Shown here one piece after another: positions 8,824 to 18,275 of a stretch of 64,000 nucleotides of DNA. Every line of letters begins with the position of its first letter. Within the stretch, counting starts at the first letter, position 1. Under the pieces are notes generated by a model, which saw nothing but the letters and a program-made list of their open reading frames with translations, ran no database searches and was not told where the DNA came from. Source of the DNA: an uncultured Clostridia bacterium (GTDB taxonomy: Bacteria > Bacillota > Clostridia > Christensenellales > Borkfalkiaceae); NCBI GenBank assembly GCA_934254725.1, contig CAKQLR010000004.1, positions 1 through 64,000 of the forward strand, read 5' to 3'. The position numbers and the translations under genes were made by a program.

Positions 8824-11193
8824 ATGAAGAGAAATTTGTTATTTGCGCTTATTTTTGCGCTTTCGTTGTCGATGTTATTCGTCGGTGTGTTTTCTGCCGT
8901 TTCTGCGGAAGAAGAAACTAAAGAGTATACTATTTCGGATACGTCCGGGAACTGGTTTGAATCTAACATCGGAAATATTCGCTATGAAAACGTGAAACCC
9001 GCTTCGTCGGACGGCGCGGCTAAAAGCGTTTTTGCAACCTGTTACGGTACGGCAGGGCAACTTTTTTACGGATCTTTAAATGCAGGCTTTGATGAAATAA
9101 ACGTGCTTTCTACTGGTATCAACCGCGAAAAATTAGCCGTTTCGTTTTATATTTACGTTACCGAAGCGGGCGGTTGGTATCGCTTTGAGATAACTTCGGG
9201 CAAAAATTGCGATATCGAAGCTACTCAGTACGTATTGAACGGATTACAACAGGGTTGGAATAAAGTAGTGTTCCGTTTAGACCCTGCTACGGATCCCGAG
9301 GCAATCGATTATATAAGGGTTCTTTTAAGTAATGAAAGCGCGAATAAACCCGTGGGAATTGTAGGTTTGCACGACGTGAAAGCCATAGAGGCGGAAGATT
9401 CTCAGCTGGGAGTTACTCACTGCACGGAAGCTACCGACGTAACGGTTAACGCTACGAATGACGTTTCCGATTGGGTAAACGACGGCATAGGAGACGGGAA
9501 CGTAAACGTTTATAAAGATATTCCCGAAGGGGGCAACGTTTCTTCAAAAACGATAATGGCTACCGTCGGCGTAGAAGGCGGCGCGTTCCTTTATCTTAAA
9601 TCGAGAGAGGGATTTGATGCCGTAAACGGGCAGTTTAACGGAATAATAGCAGATAAAGCGGCTTTTTCCGTCTGGGTTTACGTCGGCAATTTAGCTGCGG
9701 TTAAAAAAGGTTATTGCAGATTTGAAATAACTTCAGGCAAAAATCCCGATAGTCAGGCAGACCAGGTTGTTCTTTCCGACGGAAACGGCGGCGGGCTTGC
9801 TTCGCAGATGGTAAACGGCTGGAACAGAATAGTGGTGAAGTTGCAGGGCGCTCAGGCTAATAATCTTAACTATTTCCGTATATTCTTAAACGACGCGTGC
9901 AAATCGGATACCCCCTGGCTTTTGGGCTTGCACGACCTTAAGGTTATCGGGTCCGAACAAACCGGCTCGGCTGTAGTCGCCACCGAAGAAAAAGTTATAG
10001 AAAAGAATTTTAAAGCTTCGTTAACCGTAAAATGCGGGGACGCGGCTATAACCGACGCAGAAGTAACCGTTATGAAAAACGGCGAAGAATTGCAGACCGC
10101 AGAAATAAAAAACGAGGGAGAGGGCAGATACTCGCTCGCTTATCTTTCCGGCAGCGTAACGGTTAATGTCGCAAAAAAAGGTTATGAAACGGTAACGATT
10201 GAAAGAGTAGACGAATTCAATACCGTTTTAACTGCGGAGATGAACAAAAAATACGGTAAATTAGTCTTTACCGACGGCGGTGAAAAAGTCGCAAACGCCG
10301 CAGTGACTTATAATTGCGGAGAAGAAAAGGAAGGCGTTACCGACGCCGATGGAGAATTGACGATAGGCTGGCTTAACGAAGATATAGAAGTAGAACTTAT
10401 TTCCGTAAATCATTATACTTTTGCGGACGAAGATAAAAATCTTACGCTTACCGAAAGCTCTCCCGTATACGAAGTAAATCTTACAAAAAGCCTGTTTAAC
10501 GCTGTTTTAGGCGTCTTTTACGGAGAAACTGCTGTTACCGAAGAGACTATTACTTTTACGGTTAACGGCGAGCAGAAGGACTTTACCACGGACGAAAACG
10601 GACAAATTACGTTTGAAAACTTATTTATAAAAGGTGAAATTTCTTTTGTGAAAGCTACGAATTATAACTCTGTGGAAACGACGAATTTTACCTTTACCGA
10701 AGAAACCGTTAGCGCAAACGTAAACCTTACGGGCAAATATTACAGAGCCGTCGTGAAGGTAACGGGGCCGGAAAACGCCAAAGTAAAAATTACGTTCAAC
10801 GGAGAAGAGAAGCTTGCGGAAAAACAAGGCGACGCATACGTTCTCGATAAAGTTTTCGGCGAAGCAACCGTTGAAATTTCCGCAGAAGGATACGAAACGA
10901 AATCCGTTTCTTTAACTGAAGACGACACGGAAGCCGAAGTCGAATTAACGGCTATACCCGACAGTTTTTCCGATACCGGTTCGTCCTCGTCCTCTTCTTC
11001 TTCATCTTCCTCGTCATCTTCCTCGTCATCTACATCCTCGTCGTCCTCATCGTCTGCCGGAACGGATGATACGTCTGACGATGAGAAAGAGGGATGCTTT
11101 GCCGCTTACGGAATCACTGCGGCAAGTGTTGCGGCGCTCGTCGCTTTGGGTATTGCGGGAGTACTTGTAGTTGCTTTGAAAAAGAAAAAGTAA
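8824..11193 (+). CDS. Membrane-anchored surface protein with tandem jelly-roll-like modules
   Basis: 789 residues, starting at ATG after GGAGGATTT. A signal peptide ends near residue 28 (FSAVSA/EEE). Two homologous modules follow (about 40-190 and 215-380); each contains RFEITSGKN, then GWNxxV and a final Y(I/F)R strand before a GLHD turn, as in carbohydrate-binding jelly rolls. Residues 395-715 hold repeated Ig-like or carboxypeptidase-regulatory-like units of about 80 residues (tension-rod pattern with AEVTVMKNG, TDENGQITF and similar). A run of about 25 Ser residues interrupted by one Thr (about 720-745) leads to EKEGC (Cys 758), one transmembrane helix and a poly-Lys tail. There is no LPxTG. 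Role inferred: capture of glycans at the cell surface for the importer encoded downstream. Confidence 0.8.
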   Translation: MKRNLLFALIFALSLSMLFVGVFSAVSAEEETKEYTISDTSGNWFESNIGNIRYENVKPASSDGAAKSVFATCYGTAGQLFYGSLNAGFDEINVLSTGINREKLAVSFYIYVTEAGGWYRFEITSGKNCDIEATQYVLNGLQQGWNKVVFRLDPATDPEAIDYIRVLLSNESANKPVGIVGLHDVKAIEAEDSQLGVTHCTEATDVTVNATNDVSDWVNDGIGDGNVNVYKDIPEGGNVSSKTIMATVGVEGGAFLYLKSREGFDAVNGQFNGIIADKAAFSVWVYVGNLAAVKKGYCRFEITSGKNPDSQADQVVLSDGNGGGLASQMVNGWNRIVVKLQGAQANNLNYFRIFLNDACKSDTPWLLGLHDLKVIGSEQTGSAVVATEEKVIEKNFKASLTVKCGDAAITDAEVTVMKNGEELQTAEIKNEGEGRYSLAYLSGSVTVNVAKKGYETVTIERVDEFNTVLTAEMNKKYGKLVFTDGGEKVANAAVTYNCGEEKEGVTDADGELTIGWLNEDIEVELISVNHYTFADEDKNLTLTESSPVYEVNLTKSLFNAVLGVFYGETAVTEETITFTVNGEQKDFTTDENGQITFENLFIKGEISFVKATNYNSVETTNFTFTEETVSANVNLTGKYYRAVVKVTGPENAKVKITFNGEEKLAEKQGDAYVLDKVFGEATVEISAEGYETKSVSLTEDDTEAEVELTAIPDSFSDTGSSSSSSSSSSSSSSSSSTSSSSSSSAGTDDTSDDEKEGCFAAYGITAASVAALVALGIAGVLVVALKKKK

Positions 11194-11222
11194 TTAGGCA
11201 TCCGACATAAGAATATAAATCA

Positions 11223-11260
11223 AAAAGGAAAGATGGAATTTTTTTATTCCGTCTTTTCTT
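11223..11260 (+). terminator. Terminator after the surface protein gene
   Basis: Stem of about 14 bp with two G-U pairs (11226-11239 with 11246-11259) and a T-rich loop and 3' arm. The T tract after the stem is short, so efficiency may be partial. Confidence 0.5.
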
Positions 11261-11287
11261 GATTATTCGGAGTAAATATGTTAAAAT
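11259..11287 (+). promoter_or_regulatory. Probable promoter of the LacI-family gene
   Basis: TTGATT (11259-11264), 17-bp spacer, TAAAAT (11282-11287), 20 bp before the start codon region. Moderate match to consensus. Confidence 0.5.
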
Positions 11288-11306
11288 AAACTAAAAGGAG
11301 TTTAAA

Positions 11307-12326
11307 TTGAAACAGGAAAAAGTTACGCTTCTCGATATAGCGAACGCCGTCGGATGTTCTAAAGGGCTTGTATCGCTCGCTCTTTCGGACAGCACGCTCG
11401 TAAGCGAAGAATCACGCTCGGAAATTATTTTAACGGCTTTAAAACTCGGCTATAATCTGAACAAAAGAAAAATTAAAGAAAGCAAGAAAAAGACGGTTTC
11501 CCTCGTTGTAGACGATATATCGTACGTAAACGAATTTTTCTGGGAGGAGATCGTAAAGAGCATTGTCGAAACCCTTGCCGAAAAGAACATTCTCCTCGAC
11601 CTTGTCGTATACAACGACGGCATAGATAAGGACGGAATGTTATTAAGCCTGGTGGATAAAAAATCCGACGGGATTCTTGTAGTTGCCAAATGCGACGATA
11701 AAAAGCTTGCAAGCCTTTCCCAAAGCCGTTTGCCGATAGTCCTTCTGGATGCGGATAAGTGTTCGGATATATCGTGCGACAGCGTGTCCGCAAGCAACTA
11801 CTCGTGCGGACGGTACGCCGCCGATTATTTTATAAAAAAGGGGCATAAATCCGTTGCCTTTGCAGGAAGTACGGAAATGGCTATAAGCTTTAAACAGAGA
11901 AGAAACGGTTTTGCCGACGGCGTTGCCGAACATAAAAACAAAGTTAAATTTTACGATATTTCCAAAAACGGAACGAAAGATTGCGCTATGTTCGATAAGA
12001 AAGGACTGTTAAAAGCTTTAAGGAGCGAAAATCCCCCGACAGCCGTCTTTTGTGCGAACGACGTTACCGCCTGCGACGTGTTCGATTTATTTGAAAAAGA
12101 GGGCTTGAAGGTCCCCGAGGACGTATCGCTTATGGGGTTCGATAAAATAGAGAAAGAACATCCTCTGCTGTCTTTCCTGGATACGTTCGTCGTAGATAAA
12201 ACGGCTTTTGCAAAAACGGCGGTAAATCTTTTGACAGAGCGCATAGAATCCCCGCAGGCGGCAAAGAAACATATAGAGATAGCATGCTCGCTTGTAGAAG
12301 GTAAATCCGTAAAATCATTTATATAA
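11307..12326 (+). CDS. LacI-family transcriptional regulator
   Basis: 339 residues from a TTG start six bases after AGGAG (11296-11300). The N-terminal helix-turn-helix (about 5-50) reads VTLLDIANAVGCSKGLVSLA, with the LacI order TLxDIAxxxGxSxxxVSxxL. A periplasmic-binding-protein-like sensor domain follows (about 60-330), with the typical DGILV, SCDSVSASN, FCANDVTA and SLMGFDK segments. It should bind a sugar and control the surrounding glycan locus. It has its own promoter and terminator. Natural targets to test are the promoters at 8751 and 12462, which share an upstream A-tract region. Confidence 0.92.
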   Translation: MKQEKVTLLDIANAVGCSKGLVSLALSDSTLVSEESRSEIILTALKLGYNLNKRKIKESKKKTVSLVVDDISYVNEFFWEEIVKSIVETLAEKNILLDLVVYNDGIDKDGMLLSLVDKKSDGILVVAKCDDKKLASLSQSRLPIVLLDADKCSDISCDSVSASNYSCGRYAADYFIKKGHKSVAFAGSTEMAISFKQRRNGFADGVAEHKNKVKFYDISKNGTKDCAMFDKKGLLKALRSENPPTAVFCANDVTACDVFDLFEKEGLKVPEDVSLMGFDKIEKEHPLLSFLDTFVVDKTAFAKTAVNLLTERIESPQAAKKHIEIACSLVEGKSVKSFI

Positions 12327-12334
12327 AATTTATA

Positions 12335-12364
12335 CCCTCGCACCGATTGCGGGGGCGTTTTTTT
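12335..12364 (+). terminator. Terminator after the LacI-family gene
   Basis: CCCTCGCA (12335-12342) pairs with TGCGGGGG (12348-12355, one G-U pair), five-base loop, then CG and seven T. Confidence 0.85.
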
Positions 12365-12425
12365 GTGTTTTTGCGGGATAAAGGCTGTTTTTAAATTTAT
12401 TTTCGGGATTTTAACTTGCTTATAA

Positions 12426-12490
12426 AAGTTTAAAAAAAATAAAAAAAGTTTAATTCAGGTATTGACAACCACACCGTGCCATGTTATAAT
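12426..12490 (+). promoter_or_regulatory. Sigma-A promoter with A-tract UP-like element (locus A transporter)
   Basis: TTGACA (12462-12467), 17-bp spacer, TATAAT (12485-12490). The upstream region 12426-12461 is closely related to 8715-8750, which points to common control of the surface protein and transporter operons. Confidence 0.87.
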
Positions 12491-12519
12491 ATAATAAAAA
12501 TTCATTGGAGGAAAGGGAT

Positions 12520-13968
12520 TTGAAAAAACTAATTTGCGTGATTTTATTACTTGTAATCTCTATGTCGTTTGCCTCTTGTAAAAAAGAAGAAAACGGCAAT
12601 ACGGTTTTAAACGTATACGCAAGCATCGACTACAAAAGCGTACTGACTCATTCGCCTAACGATAAACAGGCAAAACTTATGAAATGGGTTAAAGAAACTT
12701 TCGAAAGCGAAAATAAGGGCGTAACCGTAAACTATCAGGTGAAAGGCTGGGGTGACGCGCTTAATTCCGCAATGCTTAAGGACCTGAATACGTCCGGCAA
12801 AAACGCCCCCGATATATTCATAGGCGAAGAGTACGTCCGTAATTTTATTTCTCTCGGTACGTTTGCCGAAATAAAGCTTGACGAAGGCATAGAAAGCGAT
12901 ATAATCCCTGCGGTTAAAGATTATATCTCAAAGGACGGAAAAATATATGCGGCTCCGCTTTATACCGGTACTTACGGGATTTCTATAAACACGAAAGTGC
13001 TTCGCGACGTAGGCGTTCTCGATAAAAACAACGAGGTCACTCAAAACTTTAAGGACGCGTTAAAGGCTACCGTAGGCAATTCCGCTTATCAACAGGTTGA
13101 CGATATAGACGACGTAAATCCTCTTTGTCCGGAAACGTGGGAAGATTTGCTTTTGATTTGCCAATATATCAAAAATTATTTCGATGAGAACAATCAAGTC
13201 AATAACGGGGCTATGGTTTTATCCAACATAAAAGGCGACAGCAGGTGGAAAACGCTTGCCTGGCTGAGAACCGCGGGCGCCGATTATGCCGATAAAGACG
13301 GCAAGCCCGACGTATACGGCGAAAATGCCGTCAAGGCATACGAAATGATAAGAAGTTTATCTCAGACTGCGTCGTCTTATACCGGAATAGTAAACGCCAC
13401 GGGCGGAACTCAGGCGATGTATTCTGCGTTTTTCGGCGGAAAAGCCGCTTATATCATAGAAGGGGCGGAACTTCTTGCAAGGTCGTATCAATATCCGAGC
13501 TTCAACGACGCGGATCTTTATACCGCAGAACTGCCTTGTTATGAATTCAACGTTTCCGAAAAGAAAGGAAACGCTCTTGTAGGCACGATTTACTATTCGA
13601 TAAACAAGAATAAGCCAGAAAATTATGAAATTCAGAATAAGTTTATAAATTTCCTTATGTCCGAAAAGACGATGTACGAGTTTTACGAAAAGGATATGAG
13701 AATACCCACGAGGACGAGCGTTCTTCGCAGCGAAAAAATATCCGAGGGAGGGGAAATGTACAACGCCCGCCTGCAACCGTTCTTTAAAGCTGTTTTGTCC
13801 GACGAATACTCTTTCTCGGGCGGCCTTGTAGGTTTTTCGAACAATGCCGCATTGGTTTGGGAAAAATGGGAATCTTATATAGGTAAAGTGTACGGAGGCT
13901 CCGGGCAGATATCCTCGATGCTTGAAAAACTTCAGTCGGAAATGTTGTCCGTTTATAACAGAAAGTAA
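12520..13968 (+). CDS. Sugar ABC transporter substrate-binding lipoprotein (CUT1)
   Basis: 482 residues from a TTG start eight bases after GGAGG (12507-12511). An earlier in-frame TTG at 12505 overlaps that site and is unlikely. The type II signal peptide ends at a lipobox (SFASC, Cys 19), so the protein is lipid-anchored outside the membrane. The fold is that of family 1 extracellular solute-binding proteins, with segments such as APDIFIGEEYV, YAAPLYTGTYGIS and the late YEFYEKDMRIPTRTSVL helix. It delivers an oligosaccharide to the two permeases encoded next. The specificity cannot be read from sequence; the locus enzymes suggest arabinose- or mannose-containing glycans. Confidence 0.93.
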   Translation: MKKLICVILLLVISMSFASCKKEENGNTVLNVYASIDYKSVLTHSPNDKQAKLMKWVKETFESENKGVTVNYQVKGWGDALNSAMLKDLNTSGKNAPDIFIGEEYVRNFISLGTFAEIKLDEGIESDIIPAVKDYISKDGKIYAAPLYTGTYGISINTKVLRDVGVLDKNNEVTQNFKDALKATVGNSAYQQVDDIDDVNPLCPETWEDLLLICQYIKNYFDENNQVNNGAMVLSNIKGDSRWKTLAWLRTAGADYADKDGKPDVYGENAVKAYEMIRSLSQTASSYTGIVNATGGTQAMYSAFFGGKAAYIIEGAELLARSYQYPSFNDADLYTAELPCYEFNVSEKKGNALVGTIYYSINKNKPENYEIQNKFINFLMSEKTMYEFYEKDMRIPTRTSVLRSEKISEGGEMYNARLQPFFKAVLSDEYSFSGGLVGFSNNAALVWEKWESYIGKVYGGSGQISSMLEKLQSEMLSVYNRK

Positions 13969-13970
13969 AA

Positions 13971-14858
13971 ATGGCTAAAAAGAATTACAAAAAAAAGCAG
14001 GCAATTGCCGTAATGATACCTATATCGGTATATTATCTCGGGCTTATGATAGTTCCCGTGATTATGTTGTTTTATTATTCTTTTACCGATTTATCCGTGC
14101 TGTACGGTACAGAAAAATTCGTCGGGTTCAAAAATTATATTGACGTATTTATCTATCCCGAGTACATGCGCGCGTTCTGGGTAACGTTGCTTTTAGCCGC
14201 ATTTTTGCTTGTTATAGGCACTTTTGCCGCGTTTTTAATAGCGGTTCTTCTCAATAACATAAAAAAAGGAAGTTCGTTTTTCAGAACGATATGGTATATT
14301 CCTACGCTTCTGTCGATGGCAGTCGTATCGGAATTGTTCAATATAATGCTCAGGTTCGACGGGGTAATAAACAATATTATCGATCTGTTTAACGGAAGCA
14401 GAATAAACTGGCACGATAGTACTTTCTGGATGTATTTCTGGATAATTATTCTTAATACCTGGAAAGGTATGGGCGGTACGGTTTTAATAATTTTATCCGC
14501 ACTGAAGGGAATAAATACCGAGTTATACGAAGCCGCAAAAATAGACGGCGCGAACAGAAGCACTATTTTCCGCAAAATAACCCTTCCGCTTTTAAAACCG
14601 ATTTTGGGTTTTGTTCTAATAACCGGAGGGATAGGCGCGTTCAGCGTATACGAGCCCGTTTTGCTTATTTCTGGCGGTGGACCGGACGCTTCTACAAAGG
14701 TATTGCTGTTCAGCATTTACGAAGAAGCATTCACGAGTTTCAAACAGGGCTTTGCTTCTGCTATGTCGGTATTATTGCTTATTTTTATAATGATTTTTAC
14801 AGTAATTTCTATGAAAATTACCGACCGTTCGCTTATAACCGGAAAAACGGAGGAGTGA
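13971..14858 (+). CDS. Sugar ABC transporter permease, MalF/UgpA type
   Basis: 295 residues with six predicted helices, the first at about 14-36. The ATPase-coupling EAA loop reads EAAKIDGAN (about residues 186-194) and is followed by the usual ITLPLLKP. It begins two bases after the binding-protein stop, with no strong ribosome binding site, so it is probably translated by coupling. It forms the importer channel with the next gene. No ATPase is encoded in the locus. Confidence 0.93.
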   Translation: MAKKNYKKKQAIAVMIPISVYYLGLMIVPVIMLFYYSFTDLSVLYGTEKFVGFKNYIDVFIYPEYMRAFWVTLLLAAFLLVIGTFAAFLIAVLLNNIKKGSSFFRTIWYIPTLLSMAVVSELFNIMLRFDGVINNIIDLFNGSRINWHDSTFWMYFWIIILNTWKGMGGTVLIILSALKGINTELYEAAKIDGANRSTIFRKITLPLLKPILGFVLITGGIGAFSVYEPVLLISGGGPDASTKVLLFSIYEEAFTSFKQGFASAMSVLLLIFIMIFTVISMKITDRSLITGKTEE

Positions 14859-14859
14859 T

Positions 14860-15774
14860 ATGTTTAAAGGTATGAAATTTAAAAAAGTAAACCCTTTTGA
14901 CGTGTTTGCCTATGCGTTTCTGACCGTGTTCGGTTTTGTCAACATATGGCCCGTTCTGTATGCGTTTTTCGGAAGTTTATCCACGAACGAAAACGTGTTA
15001 AACTCCGTTTTTCTTCCGAAAATAACCGATTTTTCAAAAGCTTTGGCGGGTTTCGGAGAAATATTTAAAGACGGCGATCTGATAAGATCCGTAGCCGTGA
15101 CTTCTTTAAGGATACTGCTTCATACGGTTATGGGCGTTTCAACTTCGCTGATTGCCGGCTTTGTGTTCGCGAGAAGGGAATTCCCCGGGAAAAACGCGTT
15201 GTTTATGGTGTTTATGATTACCACGATGATACCCGGGGTTGCGCTTACCGTTCCGGCGTACGTGTTCGATTCTAAATTTCCGCTTGTCGGCGGAAACGAT
15301 ATACTCGGCAGAGGCGGTACGGGGTTTATAAATAACCCCGCCATGCTTTTTGTTTTCGGTTGGGTAAGCGTTTACAATATATTTTTATGCAGACAAAATA
15401 TCGTTTCCATAGGCGGCGCTTACGAGGACGCTGCCGAAATAGACGGCGCGGGTTTTTTAGGTACGATATTTTTAGTGTACCTTCCGATGCTTAAGCCCGT
15501 CTGTGCGGTTATTTTCCTCAATACTTTTGTCGGAATGTGGGGGGATTTTATGACGTGTTATATTTATCTTCCCGACGCGTACGAATGGCATACGATAGGC
15601 AAAAAAGTTGCGGATCTTATGGAATTTTATTTGAATCCCAACCTTGGCAACGGCGTGGCGTATCCCGAGTGTTTTGCCGTTTCCATGGTCGCGCTGATAC
15701 CGCCGATAGCGGTGTTTCTTTCGGTGCAGAAATCGTTTGTCGCAGGTATGAATTTGGGAGGAGTTAAAGAATAG
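14860..15774 (+). CDS. Sugar ABC transporter permease, MalG/UgpE type
   Basis: 304 residues, six predicted helices. The EAA-type loop reads EDAAEIDGAGF (about residues 187-197), followed by LPMLKPV. It starts one base after the stop of the MalF-like gene and after GGAGG. Its end, FVAGMNLGGVKE, is the common C-terminus of MalG-like permeases (xAGlxxGGVKG). Second half of the heterodimeric channel. Confidence 0.93.
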   Translation: MFKGMKFKKVNPFDVFAYAFLTVFGFVNIWPVLYAFFGSLSTNENVLNSVFLPKITDFSKALAGFGEIFKDGDLIRSVAVTSLRILLHTVMGVSTSLIAGFVFARREFPGKNALFMVFMITTMIPGVALTVPAYVFDSKFPLVGGNDILGRGGTGFINNPAMLFVFGWVSVYNIFLCRQNIVSIGGAYEDAAEIDGAGFLGTIFLVYLPMLKPVCAVIFLNTFVGMWGDFMTCYIYLPDAYEWHTIGKKVADLMEFYLNPNLGNGVAYPECFAVSMVALIPPIAVFLSVQKSFVAGMNLGGVKE

Positions 15775-15778
15775 TATA

Positions 15779-18274
15779 ATGAAAAAATTATTATCGTTAT
15801 TATTGATTGCCGTTTTTGTTTTCGGTTGTGCGGGAGTATTTTCTTCCTGCGAAGATACCGAGATAGACGGAGCGCAGACCGGCACGAAAATAGAGTGGCT
15901 TGCAAAAGAGTATAAACTCGATTACGGGAGAGAGGACGGAGATTTTCTCGTGGGCGATACGGTTGGCGTCGCGTCCTATTTCGATACGGTTTTATGTTCG
16001 AGGAGTATTTCTCTCGGCGAAGGGATTTACACTTTCCGTGCAGGGTTGAAAGTGCCTGACAATGCCTATACTACGAATTCTCCGGTTGCCGTACTCAGAG
16101 TAAAAAACGAGAAGAACGGTAATGTCGTCGCATCGTCGGAAATATATATTTACGACTTCGACAAGTCGGACGAAATTCAGAATTTTGAGTTATCGTTTAT
16201 AGTAGAAAAAGCCGAAAGATGTGAGATTCAGGTGGTTTTTACAAACAGAGTAACGCTTTATGTTTCAGAGTGCTCGGTGACTTCGGTGAGGGGTGAGGAC
16301 TATCTCGTAAACGACGTAAAGACGTATATGGAAAAAGGCTACGAAAAGTTGTCTTTCGATGGAAACAAGCTGTACTATTTCGACGTGTACGATTACGTTC
16401 TGCCGCTCAGGGATTCCGTTCTTACTTATGATATATCTTTGTTTATAAGTTGTCTTCAGGGTCTTGTAAACAGGGACGGTGCGCATTTATATATAAAAGC
16501 TGTTCTGCCGAACAGCGGCATGACGGAACAGGACGATTACTGGCTTAGTTATCTCAGCGAGGACGGCAGATATTTATCCGGAAAAGAGGTAGTGAAAATT
16601 TCTAATATCTTCACGTTGATAGACCTGTTCAAAGGGTATTTCAAGGGCTACGTTGTCTGGGACGAAAACGTTCCGGCTACGGTCAACGTTGCATGTACGG
16701 CTTGCGGTGCGGACGATATTCTGCCATTAAGATATAAAACAACGGAGAACAGTCTTTACAGTTTGTTGAATGAAAGGTACGGAATAGATTGCAAACTTTC
16801 CCTTGTGGACAAATTTAAAAACGGCGAAAGCGGAAAAATAAGCGATTGCGGATATCAGAGCACGGGCAGCGCGAAAAACGATGTCTACCTCTGGGCAAAG
16901 GAAAAATACCTCGATTGCGGAAAAACAAATCCTTCACTTATGGCGTATCATCTCGATGCTTACGGTTGGGACACCGGAAACGCAGGCGTATCTTATTACG
17001 AAACTCAGTCGCTGTTTTTATATAACAAAGATTACTATATTCAAAACAAGGCGTTTTTCTTCGATTTGTTTGTGTTCGATAACATTGCGCCGAACGACGA
17101 TAAAGAACAAGCGATAGGAACGGATTACGCTACGCTGGAGGCTTTGCTGAAAAAACAGAACGAGCTTGCGGACGGAGAACTTATCGAAATAGGCGGATTT
17201 GTTCCGTGGTATATCAAATATACGTTGTCCTGCCCGCAGGGTACTTTCGAAAATAAGGACGGAGAAACCGTTCAGCTGCCAGACGCGGTTCAGGCAGAGT
17301 GGCAGTTTTCAAGGGTAATAGGAAAGTATTACGCGGTTAAAGACGCCGACGCGTATCCCTGGACGGTTATAGCCAACGCATCGGTGTACTCTCTCGTTCC
17401 CGCGAGCGGAAACAGAGTTCAGCCGAACAAAGCAAAAACCACCGAAGAATACGTTAAGAGTCAGGCGGAAAAGTACATTATACGCGATGCGGAAGGTAAA
17501 ATGACGGGCGTAGTAAATAAAAACTACGTAATGCTTTATATGGGGGATTACGATTCTGCCGCATGGATGGCTACGTTTATGAAGGAGAATTTCTCCGATC
17601 CGAATTTAGGGTTTGTTCCCATGTGCTGGCCTATGAACTTCGCTCCGAGCGGGAGAATGCCGTTTATATACGATTATATGTACGACAACGCGAACGAGAA
17701 CTGCTTCTTTGTCGGGGATCATAACGGGTACGGTTATCTGGAACTTTCTTCGCTTTCCGACGGAAACAGAGATAAAACGCTGAACGGAAGTCTGGAATCC
17801 TTCCTGGCAAAAACGAAAACCGCCTGGGATAAATACGATTTGTCCATACAAGGCTTTCTGATAAATACTTCGGTGGATTACAGTAGGGACTTATACCTGT
17901 ACGATATAGAAACGATGAAAAAGATTTCGGCTGTGGCAACGGGCGGGGTAGCCGTAAATCAAACCACGATTAATTCCGGACTGAACTTCAACGTTATAAC
18001 CGAAAACGGAATAAGCGTGCCGTGGTCATCGAGCGTGAGCATTACGAGCGGAAGCGTTGCCGAAGGCTCGGAGATACTCGTAAACAATTTTCCTCAAAGC
18101 AAATTCCCGAAATTTTTGCAGGTGAGAGTGGTTGTAACCGATTCTACGGACATAAAACATATGATATCCGAAGCTAAAAAGAAAGGCACGGAAATAGAGG
18201 TTTTAAACCCGTATGTGTATTTCTATTTGCTTAGAGAATACAATGCGCATATCGGCGCCGTTTACGGAGGGTAA
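15779..18274 (+). CDS. GxGYxYP-family putative glycoside hydrolase, lipoprotein
   Basis: 831 residues. The N-terminus is a lipoprotein-like signal with two candidate lipobox cysteines (VFGC at 17 and FSSC at 24). Residues about 20-180 form a beta-rich domain. From about 200 the protein follows the GxGYxYP family: SCLQGLVNRDGAHLYIK with a YWLSYL segment, then the central region with GDYDSAAWM, and the family signature region GDHNGYGYLEL, which keeps GYGY but not the final YP. The family is found in glycan-use loci and is predicted to be a glycosidase, without established activity that I can cite. Placed between the importer and two surface proteins, it likely acts outside the cell. Confidence 0.75.
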   Translation: MKKLLSLLLIAVFVFGCAGVFSSCEDTEIDGAQTGTKIEWLAKEYKLDYGREDGDFLVGDTVGVASYFDTVLCSRSISLGEGIYTFRAGLKVPDNAYTTNSPVAVLRVKNEKNGNVVASSEIYIYDFDKSDEIQNFELSFIVEKAERCEIQVVFTNRVTLYVSECSVTSVRGEDYLVNDVKTYMEKGYEKLSFDGNKLYYFDVYDYVLPLRDSVLTYDISLFISCLQGLVNRDGAHLYIKAVLPNSGMTEQDDYWLSYLSEDGRYLSGKEVVKISNIFTLIDLFKGYFKGYVVWDENVPATVNVACTACGADDILPLRYKTTENSLYSLLNERYGIDCKLSLVDKFKNGESGKISDCGYQSTGSAKNDVYLWAKEKYLDCGKTNPSLMAYHLDAYGWDTGNAGVSYYETQSLFLYNKDYYIQNKAFFFDLFVFDNIAPNDDKEQAIGTDYATLEALLKKQNELADGELIEIGGFVPWYIKYTLSCPQGTFENKDGETVQLPDAVQAEWQFSRVIGKYYAVKDADAYPWTVIANASVYSLVPASGNRVQPNKAKTTEEYVKSQAEKYIIRDAEGKMTGVVNKNYVMLYMGDYDSAAWMATFMKENFSDPNLGFVPMCWPMNFAPSGRMPFIYDYMYDNANENCFFVGDHNGYGYLELSSLSDGNRDKTLNGSLESFLAKTKTAWDKYDLSIQGFLINTSVDYSRDLYLYDIETMKKISAVATGGVAVNQTTINSGLNFNVITENGISVPWSSSVSITSGSVAEGSEILVNNFPQSKFPKFLQVRVVVTDSTDIKHMISEAKKKGTEIEVLNPYVYFYLLREYNAHIGAVYGG

Positions 18275-18275
18275 T

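Noticed and set aside
10981..11056. Repetitive TCN tract considered as a non-coding repeat or CRISPR-like array
   Set aside because: It is in frame within a coding sequence and encodes a Ser linker; there are no spacers.
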